DNA from: Acidobacteriota bacterium
GTDB taxonomy: Bacteria > Acidobacteriota > Blastocatellia > Pyrinomonadales > Pyrinomonadaceae
Assembly (NCBI GenBank): GCA_963169175.1
Contig: CAUJFK010000351.1
Location: 1 to 24,044, forward strand
Direction: 5' to 3'
DNA length: 24,044 nucleotides
Below the pieces are notes generated by a model. That model was not told the origin of the DNA, searched no databases, and saw only the letters and a program-made list of their open reading frames with translations. Position 1 is the first letter of the stretch, and every line of letters starts with the position of its first letter. Of the stretch, positions 1 to 5,701 are shown piece after piece. A program made the translations under genes and the position numbers.

Positions 1-100
1 TTGCAACACAGACGATGTGCTTCTGCATAATCCGCGTACGACGGGTTGTCCGCCCGTCGATGCCCTTAGGCCCGCTCTCACCGACTTGGACCGAACTGTC
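1..100. other. Non-coding window edge with a short hairpin
   Basis: No convincing gene is seen here. A perfect 7-bp inverted repeat (CGACGGG at 39-45, CCCGTCG at 53-59, 7-nt loop) lies just past the stop of the minus-strand DoxX gene. It could help end that transcript, but no T-run follows it in that direction. A minus-strand ATG at 26-28 opens nine codons before the window edge, too few to judge. Confidence 0.35.
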
Positions 101-520
101 TTACTTTCGCAGGAAACCGTCAATGCTCCAATCGCCCGAGCCTTTTATCATATAGGCCGCAGCGATCAGCAAATACACAAATGCCAACTCCTTCTTTTGA
201 TATGGGTCGGCACCGTGAACGCCAACGATCGCGACGAGCATGGTAAAGCCGACAAAGAAGCTCGAAACCCGTGTAAAGAGTCCCACGGCAAGGAATATCC
301 CGCCCAGGAATTCCGACATCGCCGCCGCCCATGAAAAAAGCACAGGCAGCGGAAAACCAAGATTGGCCGTTCCTGCAACGAACTGCTCGCTTGGCGGGAT
401 CTTATGGATACCGTGCGTAAACGCAAGCGAGAACCCGGCAAACATCCGCAAAAGCGATAAACCCATGTTTGCCGTGTACGACAAACCTGATTCGCCTCCA
501 TACAAAATCTTTTTTAGCAA
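101..520 (-). CDS. DoxX family membrane protein
   Basis: This is a small integral membrane protein of the DoxX family, about 139 residues with four hydrophobic segments. Visible landmarks are the first helix (GLSLLRMFAGFSLAFTHGI), a KIPPSEQF loop, an FSWAAAMSEFLGGIFLAVGL helix and a C-terminal YLLIAAAYMIKGSGDWS segment. DoxX relatives are linked to quinone-associated redox or thiosulfate metabolism, but the exact role here is unknown. I chose the TTG at 518-520 because homologues typically begin LKKIL..G..GLS and a GGGGGA sequence sits just upstream. The open frame extends further, to an ATG at 740-742, but that would overlap the divergent protease gene and adds unrelated residues. An internal ATG at 464-466 would remove the conserved N-terminal segment. 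The gene is divergent from the site-2 protease gene. Confidence 0.85.
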   Translation of the reverse strand: MLKKILYGGESGLSYTANMGLSLLRMFAGFSLAFTHGIHKIPPSEQFVAGTANLGFPLPVLFSWAAAMSEFLGGIFLAVGLFTRVSSFFVGFTMLVAIVGVHGADPYQKKELAFVYLLIAAAYMIKGSGDWSIDGFLRK

Positions 521-557
521 CCCATTTTCCCCCGGCAGAAGTTTATTTTGAGTCAGA

Positions 558-586
558 ATAATGGCACAATCAAGGTGAAAATTCAA
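558..586 (-). promoter_or_regulatory. Possible sigma-70 type promoter for the DoxX gene
   Basis: Read on the minus strand, TTGAAT (581-586) and CATTAT (558-563) are separated by 17 nt, each matching 4 of 6 consensus bases. The TTG start at 520 is about 37 nt downstream of the -10 box. The placement is good but the boxes are only moderate matches. Confidence 0.35.
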
Positions 587-649
587 TTGTTGCGCCGCGT
601 ACTTGGATCTCGTACGCAGGGAGTCGCAAGCTCCCAAAGATGTATCTTT

Positions 650-1348
650 ATGGGTGAAATCGATATAGCCAATCTGGTCAGTCATCTTGTTATCTACATG
701 GTGGTACTTCTGTTGGCCATATCTGCTCATGAGGCAGGCCACGCGTGGATGTCACACAAGTACGGCGACGATACAGCCTATATGCTGGGGCGCGTGACAC
801 TGAATCCGGTCAAACATACCGACCCGATTGGAACGCTGCTCATACCGATCCTGAGCTTTCTCTTCGGCGCTGCAGGTGGGGCGCTTGCAAGTATACCGCT
901 CTTGGGTTGGGGTATTCCGACTCCGGTCAACCCGCGCAAATGGTCAAACTACAAGACGGCAAATGTAATGGTCTCGATCGCCGGTATCGGAGCCAACCTG
1001 ATCATTGCGGTTACAAGCTTTATCATCTTCAAACTGCTTCTCGAGTTCGGCATAATAAACGCGGCAAATGTCGGCAGCGGCTTGCTGCGCCCAGTCGTTA
1101 TCCTGTTTCAATATCTTATTATGTTGAACGTATCGCTTGCGATATTTAATTTACTTCCGTTCCCGCCGCTTGACGGAAGCAAGGTGCTCTCAACATTTTT
1201 GCCCACGAGCTTTCAGCCTGTCTTCGACATGCTTGAACAATACGGTTTTTTGATACTGCTCGCTCTGATCTATATTGGCTTGATCGGCGTGATAATGCGG
1301 CCGATCTTCGCTCTTGTCAGCTATCTTCTTGTGACTCCGTGGTTTTGA
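650..1348 (+). CDS. Site-2 protease family (M50) zinc metalloprotease
   Basis: This is a polytopic membrane metalloprotease of the M50 / Rv-type site-2 protease group, 232 residues. The zinc motif HEAGH is at residues 27-31 within the first transmembrane helix. The third ligand motif NLLPFPPLDG is near the C-terminus with Asp at about residue 175. Such enzymes cut transmembrane substrates within the bilayer; the substrate here is unknown. The ATG at 650 gives the usual short N-terminus (MGEIDIANLV) before helix one. The open frame extends upstream to 548, but those 34 residues look unlike the family and overlap the DoxX promoter region. The gene ends four bases before the DUF4160 gene, so the two may be co-transcribed. 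Confidence 0.9.
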   Translation: MGEIDIANLVSHLVIYMVVLLLAISAHEAGHAWMSHKYGDDTAYMLGRVTLNPVKHTDPIGTLLIPILSFLFGAAGGALASIPLLGWGIPTPVNPRKWSNYKTANVMVSIAGIGANLIIAVTSFIIFKLLLEFGIINAANVGSGLLRPVVILFQYLIMLNVSLAIFNLLPFPPLDGSKVLSTFLPTSFQPVFDMLEQYGFLILLALIYIGLIGVIMRPIFALVSYLLVTPWF

Positions 1349-1352
1349 ACCT

Positions 1353-1599
1353 ATGCCGGTCGTATTTGAGTCTCACGGCTTTAAATTCTTCTTTTATTCC
1401 AACGAAGGAGACCCGTTGAAACCCGTGCACATTCATGTTCGAAAGGAAAGAAGCGTTGCGAAATTCTGGTTGAAACCCGGAGGTTAAGCTCGCGGATTCA
1501 TATGGTTTTTCAGCAGTAGAACTTAACAGAATCAGGAAAATCATTGATAATAGAAGATCAGAAATTGAGGGAGCTTGGAATGAACATTTTGCAGCTTGA
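1353..1599 (+). pseudogene. DUF4160 family protein, frameshifted (one extra base)
   Basis: The first frame starts at the ATG at 1353 and encodes MPVVFESHGFKFFFYSNEGD, then a VHIHVRKERSVAKFWLKP stretch typical of DUF4160, and stops at 1485-1487. The family's C-terminal half continues in the next frame: EVKLADSYGFSAVELNRIRK, then a helix ending GAWNEHFAA with a stop at 1597-1599. Dropping one G at 1479 or 1480 restores a normal protein of about 81 residues. The junction reads CCC-GGAGG-TT-AA, so the break is either a point insertion (or sequencing error) or a +1 recoding site on a CCC-G slip with an embedded Shine-Dalgarno-like GGAGG. The last 20 bases overlap the DUF2442 gene. DUF4160 and DUF2442 genes are frequent neighbours and resemble a toxin-antitoxin pair; that role is inferred. 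Confidence 0.75.
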
Positions 1600-1861
1600 A
1601 GCGCGCGCAACTGCTATCTCTTTCGACGCAGACAATATGTGGGTAAAACTCGCCGACGGCCGGGAATTAGGCGTTCCGCTAGCCTATTTTCCGCGTCTCG
1701 CAAGCGCGTCGCCATCCCAGCGTGAGAATTACGTGATAAGCGGTGGTGGTGTCGGCTTGCATTGGGACGACCTGGACGAAGATATTTCGGTTCCTGCCCT
1801 TTTAGAAGGCCATGTTGATCGCTCCGTTCGAAAAGTGGATCGCCCGAAAAGAGCAGCCTAA
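1580..1861 (+). CDS. DUF2442 domain-containing protein
   Basis: A 93-residue protein of the DUF2442 family. The core reads ATAISFDADNMWVKLADGRELGVPLAYFPRL, then a stretch ending GLHWDDLDEDISVPALLEG, which is the family's hallmark C-terminal half. The ATG at 1580 is chosen because it overlaps the end of the DUF4160 frame, the usual arrangement of translationally coupled partners, and because the upstream extension (from 1544) is really the DUF4160 C-terminus in another frame. The basic tail (RSVRKVDRPKRAA) is unremarkable. DUF2442 proteins are suspected to bind a partner protein or DNA as antitoxin-like components, but no function is proven from this sequence. If DUF4160 is truly broken, this gene may be an orphan. 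Confidence 0.85.
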   Translation: MNILQLEARATAISFDADNMWVKLADGRELGVPLAYFPRLASASPSQRENYVISGGGVGLHWDDLDEDISVPALLEGHVDRSVRKVDRPKRAA

Positions 1862-1884
1862 CACTTGTCGTTTAACATCCAAAA

Positions 1885-2883
1885 ATGAAAAAACGCATCT
1901 TTAGCGGCGCCCAGCCAACGGGGAGCCTGCATATCGGCAATTATCTCGGCGCTCTGAAAAACTGGGTCGCGCTGCAGGATGAATACGAAGCGTTCTACTG
2001 CATCGTCAACCTGCACGCCATCACTTTACCGCAGGACCCGAAAACATTGCGGCAAAAGACGCTTGACCTCGCGCGTATTTATCTCGCGGCCGGCGTCGAT
2101 CCTGAGAAATCGACGATATTTATACAATCCGACGTTCCCGAACACGCCGAATTGACATGGGTGTTATCCTGCATCACCCGCATGGGCGAGCTTGAGCGAA
2201 TGACGCAGTTCAAGGACAAGGGCAAGGGAAATACAGAACGCGCCGGTGTCGGCCTGTTTACATATCCCGTCCTGATGGCCGCCGACATTTTGCTCTATCA
2301 AACCGATCTCGTCCCGGTTGGCCAGGATCAGAAGCAGCATCTCGAATTGACGCGCGATCTGGCCGAACGCTTTAACCGAGATTTCGGCGAGACTTTCAAG
2401 ATCCCGGAGCCGTATATTTCCAAAGCTGGTGCGAGCATCAAATCCCTTCAAGACCCGTCGAAAAAGATGTCCAAATCGGACGATAATCCGAATGGTTCGA
2501 TCTTTCTGCTGGACGACGCAGACACAATAACGAAAAAAATAAAACGAGCAGTGACTGACTCAGGAACAGCGATCAATTTCGATGAAGCGCGGCCTGCCAT
2601 CGCGAACCTTTTGAGCATTTATCAACTCCTGACAAGCAAGACACCGGAAGAATGCGTCGCTCATTTCGAGAGCAAAGGCTATGGCCAATTCAAAGGCGAA
2701 CTTGCCGAGGCGACCACCGAATTTCTGAGGCCGTTCCAGGAACGTATCCGCGAATACGACGATACGACCTTGGCCGACATCCTCAAGTGCGGTGCAGAAA
2801 AGGCAAAACACACCGCCGCCCAAACTTTACAAGATGTTTACGAACGAGTCGGTTTTCGCAAGAACCCTATTGCGAAGCTATGA
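1885..2883 (+). CDS. trpS: Tryptophanyl-tRNA synthetase
   Basis: Class I aminoacyl-tRNA synthetase that charges tRNA-Trp with tryptophan in the cytoplasm. The 332-residue length is normal for bacterial TrpS. The ATP-binding HIGH-type motif appears as GSLHIGNYLGA (HIGN at residues 16-19) and KMSKS is intact at 194-198 within PSKKMSKSDDN. The VPVGQDQKQHLELTRD segment is the characteristic tryptophan/adenylate site. The ATG at 1885 directly precedes KKRIFSGAQPTG, the usual N-terminus. No strong Shine-Dalgarno is visible. The stop codon overlaps the next gene as ATGA, implying co-translation with the phosphoesterase. Confidence 0.98.
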   Translation: MKKRIFSGAQPTGSLHIGNYLGALKNWVALQDEYEAFYCIVNLHAITLPQDPKTLRQKTLDLARIYLAAGVDPEKSTIFIQSDVPEHAELTWVLSCITRMGELERMTQFKDKGKGNTERAGVGLFTYPVLMAADILLYQTDLVPVGQDQKQHLELTRDLAERFNRDFGETFKIPEPYISKAGASIKSLQDPSKKMSKSDDNPNGSIFLLDDADTITKKIKRAVTDSGTAINFDEARPAIANLLSIYQLLTSKTPEECVAHFESKGYGQFKGELAEATTEFLRPFQERIREYDDTTLADILKCGAEKAKHTAAQTLQDVYERVGFRKNPIAKL

Positions 2884-4184
2884 ACGATCAGCACGCGACA
2901 ACACTCTATTTTGTAAGCGATCTGCACCTGGGCGGGGATGGCCAACTCCAGATATGCGATTACATAGCCGAATTTGTCGTTTTCTTAAAAGAGCTTGAGG
3001 GTAAAGACAAAGAAACCGAACTGATTATTATCGGGGATGCGTTCGGTTTCTGGGAAATGACGACCGTGTCGGGAACGGCCAAGCTCGACGAGATCGTAAA
3101 ACATCATATTCCCATCTTCGAGCAATTCAAGAAGACGGGCGAGAGTATCCAGATCACTCTTTTGGTCGGTAACCACGATTACGATCTCGCCTGTTACCCG
3201 GAATACCATGACAAGTTGGCTGCATTCAACATTAGACTCGATACATCTGTGTCGGTGATTCGCGAGATAGCCGAAAAGAAGATATGGATCGAGCATGGGC
3301 AGCAGATCGATGACTTCAACGCTTCGCCCGATTATGGCAATCCGTTTGCTCAACCTCTCGGTTATTACATAACGGAAACGACCGTCGCCGGAGCAAGCCG
3401 TTATTCAAAGTTTGGCCGGAAACCCTGGCTTAAGGATATTCGCTCGGTGGACGTTCGGCAGCTTCCTGATTGGATACTGTCAAACTATTTTTACAATGAA
3501 ATGAGTCCGATCATTCGGTGGACGATGGCACCGTTTTTAGCTCTACTCTCGATAACGATCTTGGCCCTTGCGGCACAGGCGCTGAAGTACTTTGGCTTGA
3601 TCGATGTGAATTATCTGATCCAGAATCGACTATTTACGAGCCTTGGACTAGTGGGCGACCTTATCCGCCTGACGCTGGTCATAAGCATGATCGTTTGGTC
3701 ATTTGTGATCGCAGTATCAATTCCGCTCCTCTTTGTGCTTCGCGATTTAAGAAAAGCGCTTCGGCGGATGCAGATACTTCCCGAAACGAACGATGTTCCC
3801 TTATATGTTCCTGAAAGAGGTTACCAACGGCACGCCGAAAAGATATTTGAAGAAGATCCGGTCGTCGCAATGTATGTTTTTGGGCACACACACGATACAT
3901 TTCTGGCGGTAAAAGATGGAAAAGCAATAATGAACACGGGAACATGGTTAAAATTGCTAAAGCGACTTCCGGTTATTTTTGGATATCTGCCCGCGGTCTA
4001 TTTTCCGACGTTTCGTTTGAATTATTTCAAGGTGTACGAAGAGGACGGCCGAATCGCGATCGATTATAAAGAGATACCCAAGAAACCTGCCAGAGAATTA
4101 AGTCTCTTTCAGCGCCTCCTGATCTTTCGAAAAAAGCCGGCGCCAGGAAGATACGTAGCACCGAAGACCGTGCTGCCGTTATAA
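2880..4184 (+). CDS. Calcineurin-like metallophosphoesterase with two internal membrane helices
   Basis: A 434-residue binuclear metallophosphoesterase. Metal and catalytic motifs appear in order: DLH at residues 14-16, GD at 52-53 (GDAFGFWE), GNHD at 97-100, an EHG at 138-140 and GHTH at 335-338. Between the last two motifs lie two hydrophobic spans, about residues 214-238 and 262-286, which look like a transmembrane hairpin. The catalytic fold would therefore be assembled from segments on both sides of a membrane anchor, probably facing the cytoplasm because there is no signal peptide. The substrate is unknown; a lipid-linked phosphoester is a reasonable guess only. The start is set by the ATGA overlap with trpS. 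The frame stays open upstream inside trpS, but that is shadow sequence. Confidence 0.85.
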   Translation: MNDQHATTLYFVSDLHLGGDGQLQICDYIAEFVVFLKELEGKDKETELIIIGDAFGFWEMTTVSGTAKLDEIVKHHIPIFEQFKKTGESIQITLLVGNHDYDLACYPEYHDKLAAFNIRLDTSVSVIREIAEKKIWIEHGQQIDDFNASPDYGNPFAQPLGYYITETTVAGASRYSKFGRKPWLKDIRSVDVRQLPDWILSNYFYNEMSPIIRWTMAPFLALLSITILALAAQALKYFGLIDVNYLIQNRLFTSLGLVGDLIRLTLVISMIVWSFVIAVSIPLLFVLRDLRKALRRMQILPETNDVPLYVPERGYQRHAEKIFEEDPVVAMYVFGHTHDTFLAVKDGKAIMNTGTWLKLLKRLPVIFGYLPAVYFPTFRLNYFKVYEEDGRIAIDYKEIPKKPARELSLFQRLLIFRKKPAPGRYVAPKTVLPL

Positions 4185-4193
4185 CTGCTGTCC

Positions 4194-4300
4194 TTAGCAT
4201 ACATTGCCAGAAGGACCGTAATTCTTGGCGCATACGTCACACTCGCCGACCGTTGTTCAACAATTGGCGTCATTGACCTTTCCGCAAGTCTGGCATTCTC
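4194..4300 (-). pseudogene. Remnant of a small Cys-rich (zinc-ribbon-like) protein
   Basis: On the minus strand one frame reads ECQTCGKVNDANC, then TGA, then TTVGECDVCAKNYGPSGNVC and a TAA stop at 4194-4196. The two CxxC pairs and evenly spaced single cysteines look like a real metal-binding or disulfide-rich domain. The frame has no start: upstream it runs at once into an AT-rich repeat and a stop. I read it as a truncated gene with an internal nonsense codon. I cannot assign a named family, and chance is not excluded for such a short stretch. Confidence 0.35.
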
Positions 4301-4318
4301 CAATTGACAGTTTTTCAA
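4299..4318. repeat. Copy 1 of a 20-bp AT-rich spacer repeat
   Basis: TCCAATTGACAGTTTTTCAA occurs here and again, identical, at 8025-8044. Both copies lie in spacers rich in 'aattg' and 'caatt' words. This copy sits just outside the IS3 element. Confidence 0.8.
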
Positions 4319-4341
4319 TTTACAATTGACATATGTTTATG

Positions 4342-4375
4342 TGTCTATGCCTGAATAACGTTGACCGGTTTTTGA
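4342..4375. repeat. IS3 element inverted repeat (OrfB end)
   Basis: This arm begins TGTCTATGCCTGAATAACG and pairs with 5589-5622. It differs at six positions from the other end. The TG terminus is typical of IS3-family ends. Confidence 0.8.
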
Positions 4376-4430
4376 TGTATGTTTCTGTTGGAGATCGAAA
4401 CGGAAGTGGGCTCTGCTGGAGAGCAACTCA

Positions 4431-5227
4431 CTAGGGATAGATCTCCGGATGACGAAGTAGCGGACCGTAGTGCTTTAGGTAACTGTTCTTAATAGTGCCG
4501 TTTACGCGTTCGGCGTTCGGGTTTTCATAGACACTTTCGCACATGCTGTTTCTTATATCATGCAGGCGTGTCAGTTTCAGGAATTCCTTGCAGTAATACT
4601 GACCTCCGCCGTCCGAATGAAAGATCAGCCCTGGCGACAGTGTTTCACGGCCGGCCAAAGCCACCTCCAGTGCCACGAGCGTCGTTGATTCCGTCCTCAG
4701 GTTATCCGACACTGCAAAGCCCACGATCCGGCGTGAGAATAGGTCCATGATAAAGGTCAGGTAATAGAATTGTCCGCCCATCTCGTAGTAGTTATATCGC
4801 TCACCCAAACCTGGTTTACACCCGTCAACTTAAGATCGATCAAAAGGTTATCAAACCGGGAGACCCCGCGTGAATCGGTCGTGCGGTGATACGCCCGCTT
4901 TCGCTCTATCTTGAACCCCCGCGAAAAGCAGAACCGCTCAAATCGGTCTCTGCCCATCAGCGTCGGCTTTATCATCTGATACATGATGCGAGCCGACATC
5001 TGCGGATGATCGCGGCGGACCTCGGCGATCACAGGCACAAGCTGCTCCTGCTCTTCCAACATATCGAGATAACGCTCCAGATGCTGGTGAAACGCCTGCT
5101 TGCTGATATCCATCGCCCGATATACCTCGTTCATTTTGTGCCTGTGCTTTTCCCGGTTACACCAGAACCACCGGAGAGCGGCGTGGCGCATTTTTTTTAA
5201 TATCAATGCCGTACTCATCCTCCGCAA
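4431..5227 (-). pseudogene. IS3-family transposase OrfB, frameshifted and C-terminally altered
   Basis: OrfB of an IS3-type element carries the DDE integrase core. The N-terminal half (5227 down to about 4790) includes the HTH-like MNEVYRAMDISKQAFHQHLE and ends in NQVWVSDIT, with the first catalytic Asp. One missing T near 4790-4791 shifts the frame: the expected continuation YYEMGGQFYYLTFIMDLFSR resumes one frame over, then HSDGGGQY (second Asp) and NPNAERVNGTIKNSYLKHYG (Glu). The second frame stops early at 4431-4433, where the usual 40-50 residue tail is missing. A short stretch beyond the stop, in another frame, could be a tail remnant (SPTETYIKN), suggesting an internal deletion. At the 5' end an A8 tract (T8 at 5191-5198 on the plus strand) lies in the overlap with OrfA. 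Confidence 0.85.
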
Positions 5228-5558
5228 GCTCGATCATCTTGTCGAAAAACTCGATCTGTATCTGCTTTTGCCCGACCGTGCGCTCCAGCTCTTTTACCTT
5301 CTCCTTTAACGCCGCGATCTTTCTTGTGTCGCTCAAACTCTCCAGCACAAGCCGCTCCTGTTTTTTCCTCATACGTGAATATTGACGTATCCACGCATAT
5401 ATTGCAGTCCGAGATACCTGATATTCCCGGCTTATCTCACTTACACTCGTAACGCACCGCTCGATCTCACTCACCTTCTTCCGCTTGAACTCCTCACTAA
5501 AATGCCTGTTCCGCCTCTCCTTCACCGTCAGCTTTTCATATTCTCTTAAATTTGCCAT
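5157..5558 (-). CDS. IS3-family transposase OrfA (helix-turn-helix)
   Basis: A 133-residue OrfA with an N-terminal helix-turn-helix (FKRKKVSEIERCVTSVSEIS, then REYQVSRTAIYAWIRQYS) that would bind the IS ends, and a leucine-zipper-like coiled coil at about residues 75-110 (IAALKEKVKELERTVGQKQI). It ends inside OrfB after an A8 tract. Relative to OrfA, OrfB is in the +1 frame: removing one A would join DIKK to KMRHAALRWFW. That is not the usual -1 relation of IS3 elements. Either the tract has changed length by mutation, or transcript slippage on the A-run fuses the frames. OrfA itself looks intact. Confidence 0.85.
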   Translation of the reverse strand: MANLREYEKLTVKERRNRHFSEEFKRKKVSEIERCVTSVSEISREYQVSRTAIYAWIRQYSRMRKKQERLVLESLSDTRKIAALKEKVKELERTVGQKQIQIEFFDKMIELAEDEYGIDIKKNAPRRSPVVLV

Positions 5559-5588
5559 AGTTGTTCCGTCCTTGAGTTGAATCTAAAC

Positions 5589-5622
5589 TCAAAAAACGGT
5601 CAACCTATTTCAGGCAACGACA
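5589..5622. repeat. IS3 element inverted repeat (OrfA end)
   Basis: Read on the minus strand this arm starts TGTCGTTGCCTGAAATAGG and matches the arm at 4342-4375. It lies 31 bp upstream of the OrfA start. Confidence 0.8.
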
Positions 5623-5701
5623 ATATGCCACAAACCAAAGTTCGGCGGTGTTCTCACGGTAGTCAGGAAATTGGCCCGTGATCCGCGGCCATAACTTAAC
5701 A

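Larger units (their letters stand above)
4342..5622 (-). mobile_element. Degenerate IS3-family insertion sequence
   Basis: The element is 1281 bp and is bounded by imperfect inverted repeats at 4342-4375 and 5589-5622. Both begin TGTC and share TGCCTGAA, GTTGACCG and TTTTTGA blocks; 28 of 34 positions match by my count. Inside, on the minus strand, are OrfA and a DDE-transposase OrfB, the IS3 arrangement. OrfB is frameshifted and lacks a normal C-terminus, so the copy cannot move by itself. Flanks read TTATG on the left and ATATG on the right, so a short target duplication is possible but imperfect. Confidence 0.85.

Noticed and set aside
26..28. Minus-strand gene start running off the left edge
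   Set aside because: Only nine codons are available (MQKHIVCVA), with no clear Shine-Dalgarno, so it cannot be supported.
17..551. Plus-strand frames over the DoxX gene (17-334 and 240-551)
   Set aside because: They are antisense shadows of a clear DoxX gene and have no family-like content.
4194..4300. A second selenoprotein at the Cys-rich fragment
   Set aside because: There is no start codon and no SECIS-like hairpin downstream of the TGA, and the frame ends within 35 codons. A remnant is the simpler reading.
4336..5628. Clean target-site duplication around the IS3 element
   Set aside because: Flanks TTATG and ATATG are similar but not identical, and shifting the ends by one base is needed to match TATG. 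Not strong enough to claim.
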